Shown: in pieces, positions 52,592 to 64,000 of the stretch | How positions within the stretch are numbered: position 1 is the stretch's first letter | How the letters are laid out: every line of letters begins with the position of its first letter | Assembly: GCF_016127315.1 (NCBI RefSeq) | Contig: NZ_CP065997.1 | Coordinates: forward strand, 1,240,001 to 1,304,000 | DNA: 64,000 nt | Source of the DNA: Achromobacter deleyi | GTDB lineage: Bacteria > Pseudomonadota > Gammaproteobacteria > Burkholderiales > Burkholderiaceae_B | Direction of reading: 5' to 3' | The notes under the pieces: model-generated | The model's database searches: none | The model's input: the letters and a program-made list of their open reading frames with translations, nothing else | Told to the model about the DNA's origin: nothing | Position numbers and translations under genes: made by a program

Positions 52592-53845
52592 ATGCGTTTA
52601 TCCCCGATACCGCTCGCCCTGGCGGCCGCCCTGTGCCTCGCCCCGGCCTGGGCCCAGCCCGGCCCCGACCGTCCCGCCGTCCCGCTTCGCCCAGCGCCAG
52701 TCGCCCAGCCGCTGACCCTGGAACAGGCCCTGGCCACCGCTTATGAACGCAGCCCGCTGCTGGCGGCGGCGCGCAACGAGGCCGCGGCCAGCGAAGGCCA
52801 GCTGACCCAGGCCGGCGTCATCCCGAATCCCGCCATCGAGGTCGGCATCGACGACAACCGCCGCGCCACGCGCACCACCACCACCACGCTGAGCATGCCG
52901 GTGGAGCTGGGCGGCAAGCGCGCCGCGCGCGTCAAGGCCGCGGGCCTGGCGCGCGACATCGCCCAGCGCGACCTGTCGAGCGCGCGCGCCGACCTGCGCG
53001 CCGCCGTCATCGCCGCCTTCTTCGACGTGGCCGTGGCGCAGGAGACCGTGCGGGTGTCGCAGGGCACCGTGGAGATCGCGCAGAACGCCCTGCGCCTGGC
53101 CGAGCGGCGCGTGGCGGCCGGCAAGGCGCCGCCGCTGGAAGGCAGCAAGGCCCGCGTCGAGCTGGCCAATGCACGCATCGAGGCGCGCGCCGCCGACAGC
53201 GCGCTGGAGGCCGCGCGCCGCGCGCTCGGACAACTGTGGGGCGCGCCGCAGCCCGATTTCACGCGAGTCGGCGCCGACCTGGGCACCCTGCCGCGACGCG
53301 AGGCCATCGACGATCTGCGCGGCGCGCTGGCCACCTCTCCGCGCATGGAAGCCGGCCGCCTGTCGGTCGAGTTGGGCCGGGCGCAGCTGGAGGTCGAGAA
53401 AAGCAAGCGCTACCCCGACATCACCCTGAGCGCCGGCGTCGCGCGCGACAACGAGCAGGGCCGCAACAAGGCCCAGTTCGGCGTCGCGATTCCGCTGCCG
53501 CTGTTCGACCGCAACCAGGGCAATGTTTACTCGGCCACGATGCAGTCGTACAAGGCGCAGGACCTGTACCGCGAGCTGGAGTCGCGCCTGACCGCCGACC
53601 TGCTGCAATCCGTATCGCAGTTCGACCTGGCCGCCAATTCGGTGCGCGAGTACCGCGCCACCGTGCTGCCCGGCGCCACCGAAGCCTACGACAGCGCCCG
53701 CAAGGGCTTCGAGGCCGGCAAGGTCAGTTTCCTGGAAGTGCTGGACGCGCAACGCACCCTGTCGCAAGGAAACATCGGCTACCTGAATGTCCTGGCCAGC
53801 GCCTATCAGGCCGCCGCGGACATCGATCGCATTCTCGGACGTTGA
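52592..53845 (+). CDS. czcC: TolC-family outer membrane component of metal efflux (CzcC-like)
   Basis: 417-aa outer-membrane efflux protein with a signal peptide (MRLSPIPLALAAALCLAPAWA). Two internally related halves are seen, each with the long helices of the TolC channel; IPNPAIEVGIDD and IPLPLFDRNQGNVYSA are the corresponding beta-strand regions. It forms the exit duct for a three-part HME-RND pump with the two downstream products. The ATG at 52592 starts directly at the signal peptide; a longer frame to 52526 is unlikely. It is the first gene of czcCBA, 14 bases from czcB. Confidence 0.9.
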   Translation: MRLSPIPLALAAALCLAPAWAQPGPDRPAVPLRPAPVAQPLTLEQALATAYERSPLLAAARNEAAASEGQLTQAGVIPNPAIEVGIDDNRRATRTTTTTLSMPVELGGKRAARVKAAGLARDIAQRDLSSARADLRAAVIAAFFDVAVAQETVRVSQGTVEIAQNALRLAERRVAAGKAPPLEGSKARVELANARIEARAADSALEAARRALGQLWGAPQPDFTRVGADLGTLPRREAIDDLRGALATSPRMEAGRLSVELGRAQLEVEKSKRYPDITLSAGVARDNEQGRNKAQFGVAIPLPLFDRNQGNVYSATMQSYKAQDLYRELESRLTADLLQSVSQFDLAANSVREYRATVLPGATEAYDSARKGFEAGKVSFLEVLDAQRTLSQGNIGYLNVLASAYQAAADIDRILGR

Positions 53846-53859
53846 ACCCCACCACTGCC

Positions 53860-58282
<4,423 letters not shown>

Positions 58283-58317
58283 CCCTGCGGGCGCCACCTT
58301 GCGCAAATGTAATGTCG

Positions 58318-58341
58318 CCGTCCGCCTGCTGTCGCGGACGG
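58318..58341 (+). terminator. Hairpin after czcA
   Basis: CCGTCCGC (58318-58325) pairs with GCGGACGG (58334-58341) over an 8-base loop, 36 bases after the czcA stop and 75 bases before the next gene. The AT-rich CTCAATAAAG follows. It could be a terminator, or part of the next promoter region. Confidence 0.5.
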
Positions 58342-58415
58342 CTCAATAAAGTGGCGATGCGCCGGTGCCGCCCGGCCGGCGCGGCCCGACCGATCGACCC
58401 AAAGGCGTTCCGAAA

Positions 58416-59447
58416 ATGCGTCCCTATCCCGCTACCCCGATCCTGCCGCGCACCCCGCCGCGTCCGGTACAGCTGTCCGTCGTCATCTGCTTCCTGAACG
58501 AGCGCGAGGCGCTGCCGCTGTGCCACGCGCGGCTGCGGCAGGTGTTGGACGCCCTGGACGAGCCGTGGGAGATCGTGTTCGTCGACGATGGCAGCCAGGA
58601 CGGCAGCGCCGAATACGTCGCCGGACTGATGGCCCGCGAGCCCGGCCTGCAACTGGTGCGCCTGAGCCGCAACTTCGGCAAGGAAGCCGCCATGACCGCC
58701 GGCCTGGAACACGCGACCGGCGCCGCCGTCATCCTGCTGGACGCCGACCTGCAGGACCCGCCCGAGCTGATCCCCGACATGGTGCGCGCCTGGCGCGAGG
58801 GCGCCGACGTGGTCGGTATGCGGCGCCGCAGCCGCGCCGGCGAAGGCTGGTTCAAGCGCGCCTCGGCCTACGCCTACTACCGCCTGCTGAGCCGGCTGAG
58901 CCGCGCCGCGATCCCGCCCGACACCGGCGACTTCCGCCTGATGAGCCGGCGCGCCGTCGACGCGCTGCTGCGGCTGCCCGAACGCTGCCGCTACATGAAG
59001 GGCCTGTACGCCTGGATCGGCATGCCGACCCGCTTCATCGACTACGACCGCGCCCCGCGCGCCGCCGGCGCCACCAAGTGGAACGTCGTCGCGCTGCTGC
59101 GGCTCGCGCTGGAAGGCATCACCTCGTTCTCGATCGCGCCGCTGCGCTGGGCCACGGCCGCCGGCGTGACGGCCGCGCTGCTGGGGGCCCTGTTCGGTAT
59201 CGTCATCATCTTCAAGACGCTGATCCACGGCGACGACGTCCAGGGCTACCCCTCGCTGATGGCCATGATCACGTTCCTGAGCGGCATCCAGCTAATCACC
59301 ATCGGGCTGTTGGGCGAATACATGGGCAAGACCTACATGGAATCCAAGCAGCGCCCGGTCTACCTGGTGCGCGACGTACAGCACAGCGCCGTGGCCGCCC
59401 TGCCGCTGGCCGACACCGCCAAGGGTCCGCATGCGGTTAACTTCTAG
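58416..59447 (+). CDS. Glycosyltransferase family 2, ArnC/DPM1-like (lipid A modification, LgmA-like)
   Basis: 343-aa enzyme of GT-A fold with a C-terminal membrane domain of two helices. It should load a sugar onto undecaprenyl phosphate. The donor-binding motifs are VFVDDGSQDGS and LLDADLQDPPEL (DxD equivalent), with GDFRLMSRRAVDALLRLPER next. The pair with an ArnT-like transferase matches the first two genes of the Bordetella lgm locus, which adds glucosamine to lipid A phosphates. The start of the partner gene overlaps by 17 bases. The ATG at 58416 is chosen from the normal N-terminus. Confidence 0.87.
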   Translation: MRPYPATPILPRTPPRPVQLSVVICFLNEREALPLCHARLRQVLDALDEPWEIVFVDDGSQDGSAEYVAGLMAREPGLQLVRLSRNFGKEAAMTAGLEHATGAAVILLDADLQDPPELIPDMVRAWREGADVVGMRRRSRAGEGWFKRASAYAYYRLLSRLSRAAIPPDTGDFRLMSRRAVDALLRLPERCRYMKGLYAWIGMPTRFIDYDRAPRAAGATKWNVVALLRLALEGITSFSIAPLRWATAAGVTAALLGALFGIVIIFKTLIHGDDVQGYPSLMAMITFLSGIQLITIGLLGEYMGKTYMESKQRPVYLVRDVQHSAVAALPLADTAKGPHAVNF

Positions 59448-60885
59448 GGGCCTGCTGCTGGGCCTGGGCGGCATCCTGGCGCTGCGCCTGCTGGCGATGG
59501 CGATGATGCCGTTCGCCGACACCTCCGAACCGCGCTACGCCGAGATCGCCCGCCTGATGGCGACGACCGGCGACTGGATCACCCCGTGGTTCGAGCCGGG
59601 CGAGCCGTTCTGGGGCAAGCCGCCGCTGGCCTTCTGGGCCCAGGCGCTGTCCATCCGGCTGCTCGGCCTGTCGGAACTGGCGGTGCGCCTGCCGTCGTGG
59701 CTGGCCATGCTGGGCGTGCTGGCGCTGGTCCACCGCTGCGCGCGCCAGTTGCGCGGCGAGCAGGCCGCGCGCTGGGCCACGCTGCTGTTCGCCACCATGC
59801 TGCTGCCGTACGCCAGCGCCGGCGCGGTGCTGACCGACGCCTTCCTGGCCCTGGGGATCACGCTGTCGATGGTGTCGTTCCTGCTGGCGCCGCGCGACCC
59901 GCGGCCGCTGTGGCGCTATGGCTTCTTCGTCGGCCTGGCCATCGGCCTGCTTGCCAAGGGCCCGCTGGCGCTGGCGCTGACCGCCGGCGCGATGGTGCCG
60001 TGGATGCTGTGGCACCGCAATGCGCGCGCGCAATTACGCGCGCTGCCGTGGGCGGCGGGCATCGCCCTGACGCTGACGCTGGCGCTGCCCTGGTACATCG
60101 CGGCCGAACTGAAGACGCCCGGGTTCCTGCGCTACTTCATCGTCGGCGAGCACATCCTGCGTTTCGTCGATCCGGGCTGGGAGGGCGACCGTTACGGTTC
60201 GGCCCACCAGCGCCCCTATGGCAGCATCTGGCTGGACTGGCTGTTGGCGACCATGCCGTGGGGCCTGGCCTGGCTCGGCCTGCTGCTGTGGCCGCGACGC
60301 GACGACCCGCTGCGGCGCCGCGTCGCGGCGGCGGCGCGCGACCCCGACCTGACCTACCTGCTGGCCTGGGGGCTGGCCACGCCAGCGTTCTTCACCCTGT
60401 CGGGCAACATCCTGTGGACCTATGTGCTGCCGGCGCTGCCGCCCGTGGCGCTGGCGCTGGGCATGCAGGTGGCACGGTGGCGCGCCGCGCGCCCGGCCGG
60501 GCTGATATTGGCGGGCATGGCGCTGGCGCCCGCCGCCGCGCTGGTCCTGGCCCTGCTGGCCTGGGCGCAGCCGGCGCACTACAAGACGGAAAAGCAGCTG
60601 GTGCGGCGCGCCGAAGCCGCCATGCGGGCCGACGACCGGCTCTATTTCGTCGGCAGCCGCCCGTTCTCGGCGCGCTACTATTCGCGCGACACGGCCGGCC
60701 TGGTGGACGGCCCGCAGGCCCTGGCCGCGGTGCTGCCGGCCGCCGGCCAGCGGGTCTTCCTGGCCGTGCGCAAGCGCGAGGCCACCACGCTGCTGGCGAC
60801 CTGGCGCGGACGGGTCACGCCGCTGTATTCGAGCCGGCGCTACACCTTGCTGCAGGTGACGGGCGAGGGCGCCACGGCGCCCTGA
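59431..60885 (+). CDS. ArnT-like glycosyltransferase family 39 (lipid A sugar transferase, LgmB-like)
   Basis: 484-aa integral membrane protein with about 11-12 hydrophobic segments. The first periplasmic loop has FADTSEPRYAEIARLM and GEPFWGKPPLAFWAQAL, the catalytic region of GT39/ArnT enzymes. It would transfer a sugar from undecaprenyl phosphate to lipid A on the periplasmic side, reducing negative charge and raising resistance to cationic peptides. Its start lies within the end of the GT2 gene (17-base overlap), so the two are coupled. In Bordetella further lgm genes follow; here the next gene is an unrelated convergent one. Confidence 0.87.
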   Translation: MRLTSRGLLLGLGGILALRLLAMAMMPFADTSEPRYAEIARLMATTGDWITPWFEPGEPFWGKPPLAFWAQALSIRLLGLSELAVRLPSWLAMLGVLALVHRCARQLRGEQAARWATLLFATMLLPYASAGAVLTDAFLALGITLSMVSFLLAPRDPRPLWRYGFFVGLAIGLLAKGPLALALTAGAMVPWMLWHRNARAQLRALPWAAGIALTLTLALPWYIAAELKTPGFLRYFIVGEHILRFVDPGWEGDRYGSAHQRPYGSIWLDWLLATMPWGLAWLGLLLWPRRDDPLRRRVAAAARDPDLTYLLAWGLATPAFFTLSGNILWTYVLPALPPVALALGMQVARWRAARPAGLILAGMALAPAAALVLALLAWAQPAHYKTEKQLVRRAEAAMRADDRLYFVGSRPFSARYYSRDTAGLVDGPQALAAVLPAAGQRVFLAVRKREATTLLATWRGRVTPLYSSRRYTLLQVTGEGATAP

Positions 60886-60906
60886 CGGCGGGGCCGCGCC
60901 GCCACG

Positions 60907-61953
60907 TCAGCGCGCGCCGCGCCAGCGCATCAGGCTCAGGATCTCGAACAGGATCTGCGCGCCCGCGTGCGCCGTGTTGGCGGTGGCGTCGTACGACGGC
61001 GCTACTTCCACCAGGTCGCCGCCGATGATGTTCAGGCCGGCCAGCCCGCGCAGCATGGCCTGGGCCTCGCGCACGGTCACCCCGCCGACCTCGGGCGTGC
61101 CGGTGCCGGGCGCGAACGCCGGGTCCAGGCAGTCGATATCGAACGACACGTAGACCGGCCCGTCGCCGACCACGGCGCGCGCCTGGGCGATGATGGCCTC
61201 CACGCCCAGGCGTGCAATGTCCTCGGCGTGGATCACCGTCATGCCCGATTCGTACGAGAACTCCCACAGGTATTCGGCCGAGCCGCGGATGCCGATCTGG
61301 ATGGTGCGGGTGGGGTCGAGCACGCCTTCCAGCACCGCCTGCCGAAACGGCCCGCCATGATGGAAGCGGCTGCCGTCGAACGGCCCGCCGGTATCGCAAT
61401 GCGCGTCGAAATGCACCAGCGCCACCGGCTGCCGAGCGCCCAGCGCGCGCAGGATCGGCAGCGTCACGGAATGGTCGCCGCCCACCGACAGGGGGGTCAC
61501 GCCCGCCGCCACGATCTTGGCGTAGGCCGCGTGGATGTCCTCGTGCGACTGCTCCAGGCTGTAGCGGCTGCGCATCGGCACGTCGCCGATGTCGGCGACC
61601 CGCAGCTCGCGCACCGGCGCACATCGCAGCGCGTGGTTGTAGGGCCCCACCCGTTCGATGGCGCGCAACGCCCGCGGCCCGAAGCGGCAGCCGCTGCGAT
61701 TGCTGGCGCCCAGGTCCATCGGCACGCCCGTCAGCGCCACCTGCAGGTCGCCGAAATCGGGCCGGTCCCAGTCGATCTGCCGGGTTGGCGCGTCGAGCAG
61801 GGTCGGCATGCCGGCATAGGGCGCGCTGCGCGTGCCGCTTTCGTCGATGACGTTGGCCGCCACGGCGCGGAAATGCGGGTCGTGGATGACGGCCTCGTTG
61901 GCTCCGCCGAACCGGGCGCGCAGCGCGGCCAGCTTCTCGGGCGTGAAGGTCAT
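60907..61953 (-). CDS. Agmatinase/guanidinobutyrase-type ureohydrolase
   Basis: 348-aa manganese enzyme of the arginase/agmatinase family, which splits urea from a guanidino compound. Metal ligands are in GGDHS (H161), HFDAHCD (D183, H185, D187) and DIDCLDPAFAPGTGTPE. It is longer than E. coli SpeB by an N-terminal extension of about 40 residues. With a sodium:solute symporter in the same operon and a divergent LysR gene, the set resembles the gbu/gpu loci of Pseudomonas, which degrade guanidinobutyrate or guanidinopropionate. The substrate could thus be agmatine, guanidinobutyrate or guanidinopropionate. The start overlaps the symporter stop (ATGA) and has AGGA upstream. Confidence 0.85.
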   Translation of the reverse strand: MTFTPEKLAALRARFGGANEAVIHDPHFRAVAANVIDESGTRSAPYAGMPTLLDAPTRQIDWDRPDFGDLQVALTGVPMDLGASNRSGCRFGPRALRAIERVGPYNHALRCAPVRELRVADIGDVPMRSRYSLEQSHEDIHAAYAKIVAAGVTPLSVGGDHSVTLPILRALGARQPVALVHFDAHCDTGGPFDGSRFHHGGPFRQAVLEGVLDPTRTIQIGIRGSAEYLWEFSYESGMTVIHAEDIARLGVEAIIAQARAVVGDGPVYVSFDIDCLDPAFAPGTGTPEVGGVTVREAQAMLRGLAGLNIIGGDLVEVAPSYDATANTAHAGAQILFEILSLMRWRGAR

Positions 61954-63350
61954 GGAATGCTCCTGGAAGGGGTCTCGCCCGGGACAGGCGCGGCGGCCCG
62001 CCCCATCAGGCTGACGATGACAAAACTGAGGACGCTGACCGCCAGGCTGGCGTAGATGGGCGTGTTGGCCGCCAGGCCGTCCTTGATCATGAAGCCGATC
62101 GCGGTGCCGCAGCCCAGCAGCATGCTGGCGATGGCGCCCGGCGTGGTGGCGCGGCGCCACCAGATGGCGCCCAGTATCGGCACCAGCATGCCGCCCACCA
62201 GCAGGTTGTAGGCGCAGGTCAACGCGTTCAGCACGTCATCGACCGCCAGCGCGATGCCCAGCGTGGCCAGGCCGACCAGCAGCGTCACCAGGCGATGGCT
62301 GCGCACCTGCGTGAAACCGCGTCCGCCGCGCAACGCCGGCAACAGGTCTTCGGACAGCACCGTCGCCGACGCCAGCATCGCCGCGCTGGCCGTGGACATC
62401 ATCGCCGCCAGCGCCGCCGCGATCACCAGGCCGCGGATGCCTTCCGGCAGGCCCGCCTGCACGATGGCGGCAAAGGCGTTGTTGACGTTGGCCAGGTCGG
62501 GCAGCAGCACCTTCGCCGTCATCCCGATCAACGCGCACACCAGGCCGTAGAGGATGCAATACAGGCCCGCCGCCGCGCCCGCCACCCGCGCCACGCGCTC
62601 GCTGCGGGCGGTGAACACCCGTTGCCAGATGTCCTGGCCGATCAGGATGCCGAAGAAATAGATCAGGAAGTACGTCAGCACCGTGGGCCAGCCGATGCTG
62701 GCGAGCTCGAAGCTGGCCGCCGGCAGTTTGGCCACCAGCTGGTCCCAGCCGCCAACCCGCGACAGGCAGATCGGCAGCAGGATGAACATCAGGCCGACGG
62801 TCTTGATGAGGAACTGCACGATGTCCGTCAGCGTCAGCGACCACATGCCGCCCACCGCCGAGTACACCACCACCACGCCGCCGCCCACCAGGATCGACAG
62901 CCAGAAGGGCAGGTCGAACAGCACCTGCATCACGGTGCCGATCGCGATCACCGAGGTGGCCGCCAGCATCAGCGCGTAGGCCATCATCACCACCGCGCTG
63001 ACGTGCTTGGTGCGCGCGCTGTAGCGGTACTCCAGGATCTGCGTCACGGTGAAGATGCGCAGCTTCAGCAGCGGCTTGGCCAGGAACACATTGAGCACGA
63101 TGATGCCCAGGCCCAGCATGGCGCACAGCCAGAAGCCGGAAATGCCGTACACATAACCCAGCCGGACCGTGCCGACCGTGCTGGCGCCGCCCAGGACGGT
63201 GGCCGCCATGGTGCCCATGTAGAAGCCCGGCCCCAGGTTGCGGCCCGCCACCAGGAAATCCTCGTGCGTCTTCGCCCGCCGCATGCCGTACCAGCCCAGC
63301 AGCAGCATGGCGGCCAGGTACAGCATCACGACGCCTATGTCCAAAACCAT
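61950..63350 (-). CDS. Sodium:solute symporter (SSS family)
   Basis: 466-aa inner-membrane symporter with about 12-13 hydrophobic segments. The SSS motifs are RNLGPGFYMGTMAATVLGGA in helix 1-2, and the AAALAAMMSTASAAMLASAT region in helix 8, where a sodium ion is bound. The ATG at 63350 has GGAAGG upstream; an upstream frame is basic and not membrane-like. It is the first gene of a two-gene operon with the ureohydrolase, with a 4-base overlap, so it very probably imports the guanidino compound that is then cleaved. Confidence 0.88.
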   Translation of the reverse strand: MVLDIGVVMLYLAAMLLLGWYGMRRAKTHEDFLVAGRNLGPGFYMGTMAATVLGGASTVGTVRLGYVYGISGFWLCAMLGLGIIVLNVFLAKPLLKLRIFTVTQILEYRYSARTKHVSAVVMMAYALMLAATSVIAIGTVMQVLFDLPFWLSILVGGGVVVVYSAVGGMWSLTLTDIVQFLIKTVGLMFILLPICLSRVGGWDQLVAKLPAASFELASIGWPTVLTYFLIYFFGILIGQDIWQRVFTARSERVARVAGAAAGLYCILYGLVCALIGMTAKVLLPDLANVNNAFAAIVQAGLPEGIRGLVIAAALAAMMSTASAAMLASATVLSEDLLPALRGGRGFTQVRSHRLVTLLVGLATLGIALAVDDVLNALTCAYNLLVGGMLVPILGAIWWRRATTPGAIASMLLGCGTAIGFMIKDGLAANTPIYASLAVSVLSFVIVSLMGRAAAPVPGETPSRSIP

Positions 63351-63609
63351 GTCCTTCCCCTTGTGTCGCCGCGTGCGTCGGCGGGCGCGCACGCTGATTG
63401 ACCGCCGCCGGCAAACAACTACTTTCGTAGAAGTGAATCCGGAAAACTCGCGCATTCCGGCGCCGATCGGCTCGCTCGCCGCCGGCGGCGTCGGCGTCGA
63501 TCCAAATCGGCAACTCCGGTGGAATAATAGGAATCCGCTCTTTTTCCATCCATATCTGGTTCGGAAAATTCACATCGACGTCCATCAATGTTTAGTCGGT
63601 AGTTACCCT
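63351..63609. promoter_or_regulatory. Divergent promoter region between the symporter and LysR genes
   Basis: 259 bases without a gene. It holds the short dyad CTACTTTCGTAG near 63418-63430 and an AT-rich stretch near 63520-63600. LysR regulators usually bind in such a region and control the divergent operon. No precise operator can be fixed. Confidence 0.5.
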
Positions 63610-64000
63610 ATGCTCTCGAACGTCTCCGACCTCGACCTGCGGCTGATCCGCGTCTTCCTGACCATCGTCGACGCCGGCGGCGTGTCGGCCGCGCAGGCGC
63701 TGCTGGGCGTGGGCCAGTCCACCATCAGCAGCCAGCTCGCCACCCTCGAAACCCGGCTCGGCTTCACGCTGTGCGAACGCGGCCGCGGCGGCTTTCGCCT
63801 GAGCGCCAAGGGGCAGCGTTTCGACAAGCTGGCGCGCCGCGCGCTGGCCTCGCTGGACGACTTCAGCGCGCAGGCGCGCAACATGCACCGGCAACTGGTG
63901 GGCAACCTGACGCTGGGCCTGATCGGCAACGCGACCATGGCGCAGAACGCGCGCATCGGCCACGCCATCGAGAGATTCCGCCGGCGCGACGAAGCGGTGC
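63610..64000 (+). CDS. LysR-family transcriptional regulator, 3' truncated by window edge
   Basis: The first 130 codons of a LysR-type regulator. The winged helix-turn-helix spans about residues 5-65 (LRLIRVFLTIVDAGGVSAAQ, then STISSQLATLETRLGF). The start of the ligand domain follows (GNLTLGLIGNATMAQ). It is divergent from the symporter-ureohydrolase operon and so is its likely activator. The ligand domain is cut by the window end, so the effector cannot be judged. Confidence 0.88.
   Translation, partial: MLSNVSDLDLRLIRVFLTIVDAGGVSAAQALLGVGQSTISSQLATLETRLGFTLCERGRGGFRLSAKGQRFDKLARRALASLDDFSAQARNMHRQLVGNLTLGLIGNATMAQNARIGHAIERFRRRDEAV

Overview
The window is GC-rich, densely coded DNA from a betaproteobacterium of the family Alcaligenaceae. 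The gene families and codon use fit Achromobacter best, with Bordetella next; this is inferred from gene content, since no rRNA or marker gene is present. No tRNA, rRNA, insertion sequence, prophage or CRISPR array was seen.

Layout. 1-13.3 kb is a sulfur-scavenging island. A metQ-like/ssuE/ssuA operon faces left. It is followed by about 1 kb of non-coding DNA packed with long inverted repeats. Then come a flavin monooxygenase and two tandem SfnB-type desulfurisation enzymes (leftward). Divergent from these is an operon of a ferritin-like diiron protein with a complete peptide/nickel-type ABC importer. 13.4-22.7 kb is the most unusual part. A haem-oxygenase-like diiron oxidase (HDO) with a full ligand set is encoded with two plant-type [2Fe-2S] ferredoxins and a 113-residue unknown protein. 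Nearby are a ferredoxin-NAD(P)H reductase, a GlcG/HbpS protein, an aldehyde dehydrogenase, a membrane transporter, a TauE/SafE exporter and a FadR-type GntR regulator. Their promoter regions share a GTATAC / TACAATG motif. This looks like an undescribed catabolic oxygenase system. 22.7-28.7 kb holds a DUF2809 protein, a periplasmic sulfite dehydrogenase pair (sorAB-like), an MFS exporter and a 'Gcr' membrane protein.

28.7-33.4 kb is a four-gene archaic (Csu-like) chaperone-usher pilus operon. 33.9-37.1 kb has an MFS drug exporter and a chemoreceptor with a candidate sigma-28 promoter. 37.1-44.6 kb is the histidine utilisation locus (hutI, hutH, NCS1 permease, hutU, hutD, hutC) with a perfect HutC-type operator. 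44.7-46.1 kb is frmR-frmA (formaldehyde detoxification) with a C-tract operator. 46.2-49.7 kb has a 5'-nucleotidase lipoprotein, a GT4 glycosyltransferase and a small exported protein. 49.8-58.3 kb is a heavy-metal two-component system facing a czcCBA-type efflux operon. 58.4-60.9 kb encodes an ArnC/ArnT-like lipid A modification pair. The end holds a ureohydrolase with a sodium:solute symporter and a divergent, truncated LysR regulator.

How it works together. The left third serves growth on organosulfur compounds under sulfur limitation. If the HDO substrate is also a sulfonate, the TauE exporter and SorAB sulfite dehydrogenase next door would remove the released sulfite, but that link is hypothesis. 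The right two thirds is a mix of amino-acid catabolism, detoxification, metal resistance and envelope modification.
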